DNA of 41,312 bases from Bacteroidales bacterium (lineage in GTDB: Bacteria; Bacteroidota; Bacteroidia; Bacteroidales; Bacteroidaceae). The DNA is taken from contig SUXS01000012.1 of the NCBI GenBank assembly GCA_015060865.1, forward strand, positions 1 to 41,312. Reading direction: 5' to 3'. Both the position numbers and the translations under genes were made by a program. Below the pieces are notes generated by a model, which worked only from the letters and a program-made list of their open reading frames with translations, was not told where the DNA came from and ran no database searches. Positions 33,554 to 41,312 of this stretch are shown in pieces (the stretch's first letter is position 1; each line of letters begins with the position of its first letter).

Positions 33554-35455
33554 ATGAAGAAAACATTAGTAGATTTGTTTGAAGAATCAGTCCGCAAGTA
33601 TTCTGGTAATACTTTCTTGTTGGAAAAGACGGACAAGGTGTTTGAGCCCACTACTTATGCTCAAGTTAAAGATATGGTGTATCAGCTGGGTGCTGGACTA
33701 CAGGCTATGGGCGTGAAGAAGGGTGATAATATGGCATTGCTCAGCGAGGGACGCAATATGTGGGTTATTGGTGAGTTGGCCATGTTCTATGCGGGTGCTG
33801 CCAATGTACCCCTTTCAATCAAGTTGGAGGAGAGCAACGACCTAATGTTCCGTCTCATACACGGTGATGTGAAGTACATGATGGTGTCGGGCAACCAGTT
33901 GAAGAAGGTGCGCCTCATCAAGGATAAGCTTCCTGCAGTGGAAAAGATTATCGTATTTGACCCGCAGGAAACCTATGAGGAACGCGAGATAGCCTTGAGC
34001 GAAGTGCAGCAGATGGGCGACGAGTGGCTTAAGACACATACGATGGAGGAATTCCTCGCTGTAGGGAAGTCGCTCCAGAACGACGATATCGCTACCATCA
34101 CCTATACTAGCGGTACCACTGCTGATCCCAAGGGTGTGGTGCTCACTCATCGCAACTATACATCGAATGTAGAGCAGGCTCGTACGTTGGTGGCTATCGA
34201 TGAAACATGGCGTACGCTTATCATCTTGCCGCTTGACCACTGCTTTGCTCACGTGGTAGGATTCTATATCATGATGGCGTGTGGTGCAACCGCTGCTACA
34301 GTGCAGGTAGGTCGTACAGGTGCCGAGACTTTGCGTAATATACCTTTAAATATTAAGGAGGTGCGTCCGCACTTCATCCTCAGTGTGCCTTCGTTGGCCA
34401 AGACCTTTAAGAAAAATATCGAATCGGGTATCAAGAAGAAGGGTGCCATGACAGTTCGTCTCTTCAACTGGGGTATGGCCGTTAAGCAGTGCTACTATGG
34501 CGATAGCAACCTTGATCCGAAGGGGTTGCGTGCTCTGTTGAAACCGCTCGTATGGTTGTTCGACAAGGTGCTGTTCTCAAAAATACGCGACAACTTTGGT
34601 GGCGAGCTTCGCTTCTTCATTGGTGGTGGTGCATTGCTCGATAAGGATTTGCAGAAGTTCTATGTAGGTGTGGGTATGCCTATGTTCCAGGGTTACGGCC
34701 TCTCTGAGGCTACTCCTGTCATCTCCTCCAATGGTCCTGAACTCTACCGTTTCGGTTCGAGCGGTAAGCTGGTGAAGCCTATCGAGGTGAAGATTTGTGA
34801 CAGTGAAGGTAAGGAGTTGCCTGTAGGTGAACAGGGCGAGATTGTAGTGAGAGGTGAGAATGTCATGAAGGGTTACTGGAAGAATCCTGAGTCGACAGCA
34901 GATACTGTTCGTGATGGTTGGTTGTATACTGGTGACCTTGGTTATATGTCGGCCGAGAACCTGCTCTATGTGAAGGGACGTTTCAAGAGCCTGCTAATCT
35001 CAAGTGATGGTGAGAAATATAGCCCCGAAGGTATCGAAGAGGCATTTGTAGAGCATCTGCCTACCGTAGATCAGGTAATCCTCTACAACAACCAATCACC
35101 CTACACCATTGCCCTGCTCGTGCCTAATAAGGAGAACATCCGCACCAGACTGAAAGAGCAAGGACTCGACCTCAGCACCGAAGAAGGACGCAAGGCAGGC
35201 ATACAGCTCATCGATGCCGATATCGCCCGCTTCAAGAAGGGTGGCGATTTGGCAGAACTATTCCCCGACCGTTGGCTGCCCAGCACCTTCGCTGTGTTGC
35301 CTGAGGCATTCACCGAGCAGAATGGTATGATGAACAGTACCATGAAGGTGGTTCGCGGAAAGGTAGAAAAGGCTTATGTAGACCGTATCGAAGGTTTGTA
35401 TACTCCTGAAGGCAAGAGTATATTGAATGCACAGAACTTGGAGTCGCTGAAATGA
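33554..35455 (+). CDS. Long-chain fatty acid-CoA ligase (AMP-forming)
   Basis: A 633-aa ANL-superfamily adenylate-forming enzyme. The ATP-binding P-loop is TYTSGTTADPKGVVLTHRN (around residue 185). Then come the A-motifs FQGYGLSEATPVISSN, RDGWLYTGDLGYMS and LYVKGRFKSLLISSDGEKYSPEGIE, where the hinge and substrate loop lie. It activates a fatty acid with ATP and CoA; chain length is not deducible. There is no membrane anchor. A single gene with a consensus promoter and its own terminator at 35500. Codon use matches the neighbours. Confidence 0.9.
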   Translation: MKKTLVDLFEESVRKYSGNTFLLEKTDKVFEPTTYAQVKDMVYQLGAGLQAMGVKKGDNMALLSEGRNMWVIGELAMFYAGAANVPLSIKLEESNDLMFRLIHGDVKYMMVSGNQLKKVRLIKDKLPAVEKIIVFDPQETYEEREIALSEVQQMGDEWLKTHTMEEFLAVGKSLQNDDIATITYTSGTTADPKGVVLTHRNYTSNVEQARTLVAIDETWRTLIILPLDHCFAHVVGFYIMMACGATAATVQVGRTGAETLRNIPLNIKEVRPHFILSVPSLAKTFKKNIESGIKKKGAMTVRLFNWGMAVKQCYYGDSNLDPKGLRALLKPLVWLFDKVLFSKIRDNFGGELRFFIGGGALLDKDLQKFYVGVGMPMFQGYGLSEATPVISSNGPELYRFGSSGKLVKPIEVKICDSEGKELPVGEQGEIVVRGENVMKGYWKNPESTADTVRDGWLYTGDLGYMSAENLLYVKGRFKSLLISSDGEKYSPEGIEEAFVEHLPTVDQVILYNNQSPYTIALLVPNKENIRTRLKEQGLDLSTEEGRKAGIQLIDADIARFKKGGDLAELFPDRWLPSTFAVLPEAFTEQNGMMNSTMKVVRGKVEKAYVDRIEGLYTPEGKSILNAQNLESLK

Positions 35456-35499
35456 TGATATAGCTATGTAGCACACTTGTCAGTGATAGCATGATAGAT

Positions 35500-35530
35500 A
35501 CAGGGAGGTAGTCATATCCTCCCTGTATTT
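35500..35530 (+). terminator. Terminator of the acyl-CoA ligase gene
   Basis: ACAGGGAGG and CCTCCCTGT form a 9-bp stem around a short A+T-rich loop, followed by ATTTTGTTT. Confidence 0.75.
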
Positions 35531-35603
35531 TGTTTAAATAGTGAACAGGGCCTTTGGACGGAACAATTTTAAGGGTTTTTAGTACTATTATGGAATTATT
35601 TTG

Positions 35604-35611
35604 TATTTTTG
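35604..35611 (+). promoter_or_regulatory. -7 element of the relA/spoT-type gene
   Basis: TATTTTTG, with the start ATG only 25 nt downstream, so the leader is very short. The -33 region is only a loose T-rich match. Confidence 0.55.
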
Positions 35612-35635
35612 CTGTCTGCTAAGAAGATAAGAACA

Positions 35636-37510
35636 ATGGATTACGATTTGATGGTTGCCAATGCTAGGGACGAGTTGTTTGCTTGTGCCGAGAGGCGTTT
35701 TAATGAAGAAGAAGTAGCTTTGATAATTAAGGCTTATGAACTGGCCGAGGAGGCACATCGTCCGCAACGCCGCAAGAGTGGCGAGCCCTATATCTTGCAT
35801 CCGATAGCGGTAGCTATGATCGTTGCCAACGAGATAGGGTTGGGGGCCAATCCGATTTGTGCCGCTCTGCTGCACGATGTGGTGGAAGACACTGACCATA
35901 CCGTGAAGGAGATACGCGATATGTTTGGTGAGGATGTGGCTATGCTGGTGAGCGTGGTGACCAAGCGAAAGAGTGAGAAGTATGAGACTTCGCTGCAGGT
36001 CGACAACTACAAGCAGATGCTGCAATCGATACACTATGATATCCGTGCCCTGTTGCTGAAACTGGCCGACCGTTTGCACAATATGCGTACGCTGAAGTCG
36101 ATGCCGTCACACAAGCAGCTCAAGATAGCCTCTGAGACTGACTATTTCTACGCTCCGCTGGCCAATCGCCTTGGGTTGTATCGAATAAAGACTGAACTGG
36201 AGAATCTGAGCTTCCGCTACCGCCAGCCTAACGAATATGAGGAGGTGAGGGGGCAGATATCCCGTTACGTGAGCCAGCATGCCGAAGCTGCTGATGCATG
36301 GATGAACCCTATTCGTGCAGCGCTGGGGCATAGAGGTATCGTGGCATCGGTGACTTGTGAACCGCGCTCGGCCTATTCCATCTGGGCGAAGATGCAGGAG
36401 GACTCCATATCATTCAGCGAGGTGGAGCACATTCGCGTAGTGCATATCGTATATAAAAATTGGAAACAGAAGGAGATGTCGGAGAAAGAGATGGCGTTGC
36501 TTATCTACTCTATCATCACCAATCTATATAAGGAGAAGCCTGGTAGCATGAACAGCTACCTCGACGTGTCGAAGGATAACAATTACCGCAGTCTGCACTG
36601 CAAGCTGATGGGCAACGAGGGACGCTGGATGGAGGTACATATAGCATCCTCAGAGATGAGGCGCGTAGCCAACATCGGTTGTTTGGTAGAACGGGAGCAT
36701 GGTGTGGATCGCTGGATAGAGAATTTCCGTGGTGTGCTCAAGGATTTGGCCGAGCAGAGCCGTGCGGGTGCCTTCATGGAAGATGTGCGCTCTACCTTCT
36801 ATGAGGACGATATCTATGTATTTACGCCCAAGGGAAAGATGGTGGTGCTACCCAAGGGGGCAACGGCCATCGACTTTGCTTTTGAGATACACAACAAGGT
36901 GGGCGAGCAGATGAAGTTTGCCGTCATCAACGATAAGCTGTGCTCGGCCAAGACAGTGCTGCAGAAGGGTGATCGTGTGCGGATAGGGCTTGATGATGCG
37001 CCCTCGATTGATAAGTCGTGGCTCGACCACGTCATCACCTATAAGGCACGTATCGGTATCCGTCGGTTTCTCAATCGCCAGCCTTCCGGGATGAACGAGG
37101 GATTCGTGTTGTGTGCCTCATGCAAACCCATTTCTGGCGACGAAGTCATAGGCTTCCGTTTGCCCGATGGTCGCACAGAGGTGCACCGTTGCGACTGCCG
37201 AAAGGCGATAGAGAAGGCGGCCGAGATGGGCGACAGCATTGTAGAAAAGCTGGACATGAAGGAGTTCGAGCAGCTCAACTTCCCCGTGCGGTTCCATGTC
37301 AAGTCGGTCAACAAGGATCAACTGTTGCTGGCCATCGTATCGTTGGTATCGGAGCAGATGCACTTGAGCTTGGGCAATCTGCACTCAACGATTGCGGACG
37401 ACATCGTTTCGACAGACTTTGAGGTGTATGTGCATTCGTATAGCGAGATAAAACGGCTGAAGGATGCCTTGGCGGCTCTGCCGGGTGTGTATGGCTTGCG
37501 CACCTATTAG
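35636..37510 (+). CDS. RelA/SpoT-family (p)ppGpp protein, hydrolase domain intact, synthetase domain apparently degenerate
   Basis: The start is placed at ATG 35636 (MDYDLMVANARDELFAC); 624 aa. HD hydrolase domain (about 15-200): RKSGEPYILHPIAVA, LLHDVVEDT (His80-Asp81, Glu84-Asp85) and LLKLADRLHNMRTL, all intact. In the synthetase domain (~225-360) the expected RPKxxYSIxxKM and DLxAxRI motifs read EPRSAYSIWAKM and EVEHIRVVHIVY (262-273), and the usual QIRT is HIAS, so several catalytic positions are replaced. TGS (DIYVFTPKGKMVVLPKGAT, ~385-445), a zinc-finger-like linker with CASC and CDC, and a C-terminal ACT domain follow. Probably a SpoT-like ppGpp hydrolase. Bacteroidales usually carry a second Rel protein. 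Confidence 0.88.
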   Translation: MDYDLMVANARDELFACAERRFNEEEVALIIKAYELAEEAHRPQRRKSGEPYILHPIAVAMIVANEIGLGANPICAALLHDVVEDTDHTVKEIRDMFGEDVAMLVSVVTKRKSEKYETSLQVDNYKQMLQSIHYDIRALLLKLADRLHNMRTLKSMPSHKQLKIASETDYFYAPLANRLGLYRIKTELENLSFRYRQPNEYEEVRGQISRYVSQHAEAADAWMNPIRAALGHRGIVASVTCEPRSAYSIWAKMQEDSISFSEVEHIRVVHIVYKNWKQKEMSEKEMALLIYSIITNLYKEKPGSMNSYLDVSKDNNYRSLHCKLMGNEGRWMEVHIASSEMRRVANIGCLVEREHGVDRWIENFRGVLKDLAEQSRAGAFMEDVRSTFYEDDIYVFTPKGKMVVLPKGATAIDFAFEIHNKVGEQMKFAVINDKLCSAKTVLQKGDRVRIGLDDAPSIDKSWLDHVITYKARIGIRRFLNRQPSGMNEGFVLCASCKPISGDEVIGFRLPDGRTEVHRCDCRKAIEKAAEMGDSIVEKLDMKEFEQLNFPVRFHVKSVNKDQLLLAIVSLVSEQMHLSLGNLHSTIADDIVSTDFEVYVHSYSEIKRLKDALAALPGVYGLRTY

Positions 37511-37582
37511 GAGAAATATAAGAAAATCCATAGCATTAGATTATTTATCTCCCTTTCACGGTGAGATTGGAATAAAAAAGAA

Positions 37583-37609
37583 AAGAAGAAGTGCCTGGCA
37601 CTCCTTCTT
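37583..37609. terminator. Bidirectional terminator between convergent genes
   Basis: AAGAAGAAGTGCC and GGCACTCCTTCTT form a 13-bp stem (one mismatch) in the gap between the relA/spoT-type and zinc-ribbon genes, flanked by A-rich and T-rich sequence. Confidence 0.6.
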
Positions 37610-37636
37610 GTGTTATATATCCGTATCAGCTAATGC

Positions 37637-38479
37637 TTATTCGGCACCCTCTTCCGTTTTCTCGGTTTTGCGGATAGCTCTCTTGCGTGTCTTCTTTTCG
37701 GGAGCTGGTGCGGCTACCTCCTTGACGCCAGCCAATTCGGGGTCAATCATGATGCGTCCGCAATATTCGCATACGATGATTTTCTTGCGCATCTTGATAT
37801 CCAGTTGACGCTGGGGGGGGATCTTGTTGAAACAGCCTCCACAAGCATCGCGTTGCACGTATACTACACCAAGTCCGTTGCGTGTATTCTTGCGGATACG
37901 CTTGAATGACTGCAGCAATCGGGGTTCGATGGAGGTCTCCAATAGTTTGGCTTGCTCGCGCAGCTTGTCTTCCTCTTCTCTTGTCTCGCCAATAATCTCT
38001 TCCAGTTCAGCCTTCTTCTCGTTTAGGGCCTCTTGGCGGTCTTCAATCAAGGCATTGGTACGTTCAATGTCTTCGTTCTTGGCCTTCTGCTCAGCAGCAT
38101 ATTGGCGAAGTTTCTTCTCGCAAAACTCTACCTCCAATGTTTGGAACTCGATCTCCTTGGCCAGCAGGTCATACTCGCGGTTGTTGCGTACGTTGTTCAG
38201 GTCTTCAGTATATTTGGCAATCATAGCCTTGGCCTCTTCGATCTTATATTTACGCTTGGCCTCTTCTGCTTTCAGGGTCTCTATGTTTGCTGTGATGTTG
38301 CAGATACGTGTTCTAAGACCAGCAACCTCATCCTCCAGGTCTTGTACTTCGAGAGGAAGCTCGCCACGCAGTGTCTTGATGCGGTCGATCTCAGAGAAGA
38401 TTTGTTGCAGCTTGTACAATGATTTCAGCTTTTCTTCCACAGTGTAGTCTTGTGGATTCTTTTTTGTCTCTTTTGCCAT
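37637..38479 (-). CDS. Coiled-coil protein with C-terminal C4 zinc ribbon (CT398/zf-RING_7 type)
   Basis: A 280-aa cytoplasmic protein. Residues ~15-185 form a long antiparallel coiled coil rich in Glu, Lys and Leu. The zinc ribbon has two CxxC pairs, CGGC (~residues 214-217) and CEYC (~238-241), separated by KIPPQRQLDIKMRKKIIV. The C-terminal ~30 residues are a Lys/Glu/Pro tail. This family is widely conserved next to Nif3-like proteins, as here (2-nt gap); a role in DNA, RNA or protein handling has been proposed but is not settled. Confidence 0.85.
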   Translation of the reverse strand: MAKETKKNPQDYTVEEKLKSLYKLQQIFSEIDRIKTLRGELPLEVQDLEDEVAGLRTRICNITANIETLKAEEAKRKYKIEEAKAMIAKYTEDLNNVRNNREYDLLAKEIEFQTLEVEFCEKKLRQYAAEQKAKNEDIERTNALIEDRQEALNEKKAELEEIIGETREEEDKLREQAKLLETSIEPRLLQSFKRIRKNTRNGLGVVYVQRDACGGCFNKIPPQRQLDIKMRKKIIVCEYCGRIMIDPELAGVKEVAAPAPEKKTRKRAIRKTEKTEEGAE

Positions 38480-38481
38480 AG

Positions 38482-39267
38482 TTATAAATATTTTATAGGA
38501 TTTGTGTTCAGTGATGTTTGTATGGTTTCAAGGTGGGGGCATTGTTCGTGAAGGATATCAGCAAACAGCTCAATCGTATATTGCTCGCTCTCGTAATGCC
38601 CCATCTCTGCAATGAGCAGTTCGTTGTCGTGTCCAAAATAGTCGTGATAACGCATCTCGCCAGTCAGGAAGGCATCAGCCTGTAGAGCAATGGCTTGGGG
38701 TAGCAGGAATCCGCCTGCTCCACCGCATAGCGCTATTCTTTTGATCTTCTTGTCGGGGCATCCATTATGGCGCAGGCAGTCTATGTTGAAAGTGTCCTTT
38801 AACCGTTTCATGAACGTTAAGGCATCTTCAGCTTGGGGTAGTTCGCCTATTACTCCAGCACCACAGGCCGGTTGTGCAGCTTTTTCGTCCAGGAAGGTAA
38901 GATTGCCCAATCCAATCTTTTGGGCAATGCGGTAGTTTACCCCTTGCAGGGCATTGTCCATATTGGTGTGTGAGGCATATATGGCAATGCCTTTCTGGAT
39001 GGCTTTCACCACGCATCGCTCTACGTACGTTTTCCCGGTTATGCTCTTGAGTCCGTGAAACAGTAGGGGATGGTGGGCAATCACCAGATTGCATCCTAAG
39101 CTGGCGGCTTCGTCAATGATGGCTTCAGTCACGTCCAGACACAATAATACCCTTGTAACTTCCTGCTCCTCTGTCAATCCTATTTGCAAGCCTGCATTGT
39201 CGAAGCTGTCTTGCAAAGGCAGTGGCGCATATCGCTCAAGGGCATCCAATACCTCTCTAACTTTCAT
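38482..39267 (-). CDS. Nif3-like dinuclear metal-centre protein
   Basis: A 261-aa member of the Nif3/YbgI family (short, toroidal-hexamer form without the inserted domain). Metal ligands are visible in CNLVIAHHPLLFHG (His-His), IAIYASHTNMDNA and the C-terminal ELLIAEMGHYESEQYT (His, Glu). RIALCGGAGGFLL and FLTGEMRYHDYF also fit. The biochemical function is unresolved; GTP cyclohydrolase-like and hydrolase roles have been suggested. It precedes the zinc-ribbon gene by 2 nt and they form one operon. A -7 TACCTTTG (39293-39286, minus strand) sits ~19 nt before the ATG. Confidence 0.92.
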   Translation of the reverse strand: MKVREVLDALERYAPLPLQDSFDNAGLQIGLTEEQEVTRVLLCLDVTEAIIDEAASLGCNLVIAHHPLLFHGLKSITGKTYVERCVVKAIQKGIAIYASHTNMDNALQGVNYRIAQKIGLGNLTFLDEKAAQPACGAGVIGELPQAEDALTFMKRLKDTFNIDCLRHNGCPDKKIKRIALCGGAGGFLLPQAIALQADAFLTGEMRYHDYFGHDNELLIAEMGHYESEQYTIELFADILHEQCPHLETIQTSLNTNPIKYL

Positions 39268-39364
39268 GCTTTTGTAAAATCACTGCAAAGGTAATCATTT
39301 GATGTGATATTTGCAAGTGTCGCAATGAAAAACCCTATGGGGTACCCCTTTCGAGGTCAATGTG

Positions 39365-39823
39365 TCATGGCAGTTGTAGCTCTTCGTACGAGGGAATCTC
39401 ATTTATGAATGTGTAGGAGCGGGTGGGGTAGTCGATGCGGCAGCAATAGTGAGCCAGGCCATTGCTCACAATGAGGTAGTCTACTTGAAGCACCATGTTG
39501 TAGCGGCATATCTGTTCGAACACCTTTTGGGTAATGCTTACCGAAGGAGCCTTGTATTCAATGATGACACGGGGACGCAGTGTGCGGTCATATACCACCG
39601 TGTCGCAGCGGCGGCTCATGCCATTGAGCTTGAGCTGCACCTCATTGGCCATGAGCGACTGGGGGTAGCCCTTGTGCTCGATGAGGAAATGCACGAAATG
39701 CTGGCGTACCCACTCCTCCGGTGTCAAGGCCACGTATTGACGGCGTATAACATCGAGAATGAACGCTTTGTCGTCCTTCTTTGTTATTTTTTTATCGTAC
39801 GGAGGTAAGTTTAATTCTAACAT
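39365..39823 (-). CDS. Stand-alone HsdR N-terminal-type (PD-(D/E)xK) nuclease-like protein
   Basis: A 152-aa protein made only of the type I restriction HsdR N-terminal fold (HSDR_N_2). A PD-(D/E)xK active site is visible: ANEVQL (Glu), RRCDTVVYD (Asp) and PRVIIEYKAP (Glu-x-Lys). There is no helicase or specificity gene nearby and the length is complete for this stand-alone family, which is common as a single gene in Bacteroidales. Whether it cuts DNA is not known. It is divergent from the AMP nucleosidase gene. Confidence 0.85.
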   Translation of the reverse strand: MLELNLPPYDKKITKKDDKAFILDVIRRQYVALTPEEWVRQHFVHFLIEHKGYPQSLMANEVQLKLNGMSRRCDTVVYDRTLRPRVIIEYKAPSVSITQKVFEQICRYNMVLQVDYLIVSNGLAHYCCRIDYPTRSYTFINEIPSYEELQLP

Positions 39824-40002
39824 TTCGTATATTTGCAGTTGATATATAAAGTCAACTGTGGTTTAGTGTTTAGAGTTTTTATGTTTAGTGTCCTTCGCCA
39901 CTTACTTTTTACCTTCTACTCAATAACCGCTACGAAGTCACTTTTTTAACCATTGTGAAGCAACTTTAGCATTGACTTTTGCACCGCAAAAATATAACAA
40001 AT

Positions 40003-40779
40003 ATGAAAACAAAGCAAGAAATCGTGGAGAATTGGCTCCCTCGCTACACGAAACGCAAGCTCGAAGAGTTCGATGAGTATATCCTGCTCACCAACTTCAA
40101 TAAATATGTAGAACTCTTTGCCGAGAAGTTTGGCGTAGAGGTGGTGGGGCGCGATGCCAATATGACATCGGCATCGGCTAATGGCATCACCATCATCAAC
40201 TTCGGCATGGGAAGCCCCAATGCGGCCATCATCATGGATTTGCTCAGTGCCGTGAAGCCCAAGGCATGCCTCTTCCTGGGCAAGTGTGGTGGCATAGGCA
40301 AGAAACAGCAGCTGGGCGACCTCATACTCCCCCTAGCCGCTATCCGTGGCGAGGGCACATCGAACGATTACCTGCCTGCCGAGGTGCCCGCACTGCCGGC
40401 ATTCATGCTGCAGCGTGCTGTGTCATCCTCTATCCGCGATATGGGACATGACTACTGGACCGGTACCGTGTACTCTACCAACCGCCGTATCTGGGAGCAC
40501 GATGAGGGCTTCAAGGAGTTCCTGCGTGCCACCCGCGCCATGGCTGTCGATATGGAGACGGCCACCCTCTTTGTCACTGGCTTTGCCAATCGTATACCCA
40601 CTGGTGCACTCCTCCTTGTGTCGGATCAGCCGATGACTCCCGAGGGAGTGAAGACCGAGAAGAGCGACAACCTGGTGACGCAAAACTACGTGAACGACCA
40701 CCTCAACATAGGTATCGCCTCACTACGCATGATTATCGATGAGAAGAAGACGGTGAAGCACCTGAAGTTCGACTGGTAA
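40003..40779 (+). CDS. amn: AMP nucleosidase
   Basis: The start is placed at ATG 40003 (MKTKQEIVENWLPRYTKRKL); 258 aa, the short form common in Bacteroidetes. A PNP-superfamily N-glycosidase that splits AMP into adenine and ribose 5-phosphate. Motifs: FGMGSPNAAIIMDLL, FLGKCGGIGKKQQLGDLILP, MAVDMETATLFV (the MET Glu binds ribose) and LLVSDQPMTPEGVKT (catalytic Asp). The leader is ~20 nt from a weak -7-like element (GACTTTTG, 39974-39981). It belongs to the same fold family as the DtcC-like effector at 4883. Confidence 0.92.
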   Translation: MKTKQEIVENWLPRYTKRKLEEFDEYILLTNFNKYVELFAEKFGVEVVGRDANMTSASANGITIINFGMGSPNAAIIMDLLSAVKPKACLFLGKCGGIGKKQQLGDLILPLAAIRGEGTSNDYLPAEVPALPAFMLQRAVSSSIRDMGHDYWTGTVYSTNRRIWEHDEGFKEFLRATRAMAVDMETATLFVTGFANRIPTGALLLVSDQPMTPEGVKTEKSDNLVTQNYVNDHLNIGIASLRMIIDEKKTVKHLKFDW

Positions 40780-40787
40780 GAAAAAGA

Positions 40788-41312
40788 ATGACATAGAAAA
40801 TGTATGCTCGGTAAGTGAGGTGACAGATTTAGACTATGTTTGTATGGATGGAGGAGATGATTTTGTTCCTGACATTTGCAATACGTCGTAGGGCAAGGAA
40901 AAACGATAAATAGAGTATATTATACGGAGAACTCCAAGACTCCTCTCTCTCTATTGGAATAATGATAAATACGGTTACGGGAATCCTGTTCCTGATTACT
41001 TACGAAAACCATTATTCCCTTGAAATGGAGATTCTTTTGATGTTATAAACAATATTAATGAGGGATGCTTTTATATATTACACCGAGATCATGGCAATGT
41101 TGACGGATGGAGTGACCCGGAATTCAAAGTAAATAACATTCTTGATTTATCCAATAATAGCAAACTCCCAATAGTTTTCAGTATGAATTGTTTAACGGGA
41201 AGATATCAAGATAGCCTTACAGAAGAATGTTTCGCAAAAGCATTACTAAAAAAAGAAAAACAGCTGCTTATAACATTCAATTATGAAAAGAGTTTTGTTA
41301 TATCTATCCCTT
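40788..41312 (+). pseudogene. Peptidase C25 (gingipain-like) remnant, frameshifted, continues beyond window
   Basis: Three pieces in different frames together match a gingipain-type catalytic domain. Piece 1 (from ~40788) reads TDLDYVCMDGGDDFVPDI, the metal/substrate region. Piece 2 (~40883-40945) reads INRVYYTENSKTPLSLL. Piece 3 (~41030-41312) reads CFYILHRDHGNVDGW with the probable catalytic His, then PIVFSMNCLTG with the probable catalytic Cys, then CFAKALL. Stops and frame changes separate the pieces, and no start is visible, so the gene is a decayed pseudogene unless there are sequencing errors. The right end is cut by the window. Confidence 0.7.

Noticed and set aside
39365..39823. Part of a type I restriction system
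   Set aside because: Only the HsdR N-terminal fold is present and no hsdM, hsdS or helicase is nearby; such single-domain proteins are ordinary in Bacteroidales.

Overview
The window looks like a chromosome segment of a gut or oral Bacteroidales bacterium (Bacteroides/Prevotella-like). Evidence: promoters of the Bacteroidetes type (TTTG, about 20 nt, TAnnTTTG) in front of many genes, a BtuB/BtuG-type cobalamin uptake operon, secreted proteins with DLSGR...NGK C-terminal tails, an IS30-family remnant, a VirE_N-type fragment and a C25 (gingipain-like) peptidase remnant. All calls rest on reading the sequence; no database search was run.

Layout. 1-8.2 kb is an accessory region. It holds the 3' part of an AlbA_2/GHKL-type regulator, then a strikingly A+T-rich three-gene operon (1094-6124) with its own strong terminator: a 1121-aa sensor with a histidine-kinase-type ATPase, a stand-alone receiver protein, and a receiver domain fused to a nucleoside-phosphorylase-family domain. 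The content and order match the anti-phage system Detocs (dtcA-dtcB-dtcC), whose effector cleaves ATP. It is followed by a VirE_N fragment, a DUF4160/DUF2442 pair (toxin-antitoxin-like, second member with a C-terminal helix-turn-helix) and an odd ORF of unknown function. 8.3-16 kb is a cobalamin-riboswitch-controlled operon on the minus strand: TonB-dependent receptor, BtuG-like propeller protein, and a 1263-aa secreted GLUG/InlB-repeat protein of unknown role. 16-20 kb holds a GH43-like secreted glycosidase bracketed by two pieces of an IS30-family transposase and by two near-identical ~155-bp terminator-containing repeats. 20-24 kb has Na/Pi and Ca/Na transporters, a small membrane protein, a cysteine-containing secreted protein and an AraC regulator. 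24.9-25.1 kb has tRNA-Glu(CTC) and tRNA-Ser(GCT).

25-41 kb is mostly core: a WxcM-like cupin-GNAT fusion, a GT4 glycosyltransferase, kbl, purC, phoH, a secreted endo/exonuclease/phosphatase protein, rubrerythrin, an acyl-CoA ligase, a RelA/SpoT protein whose synthetase half looks degenerate, a zinc-ribbon coiled-coil protein, a Nif3-like protein, a stand-alone HsdR_N-type nuclease-like protein and AMP nucleosidase. The last ~500 nt hold a frameshifted C25 peptidase pseudogene running off the right edge.

Best candidates for a second look: the Detocs-type operon, the giant riboswitch-controlled surface protein, the dispersed repeat that carries a complete Bacteroidetes promoter (in front of the cobalamin operon and of phoH), and the ~155-bp terminator repeats that start directly after the stop codons of two unrelated genes.
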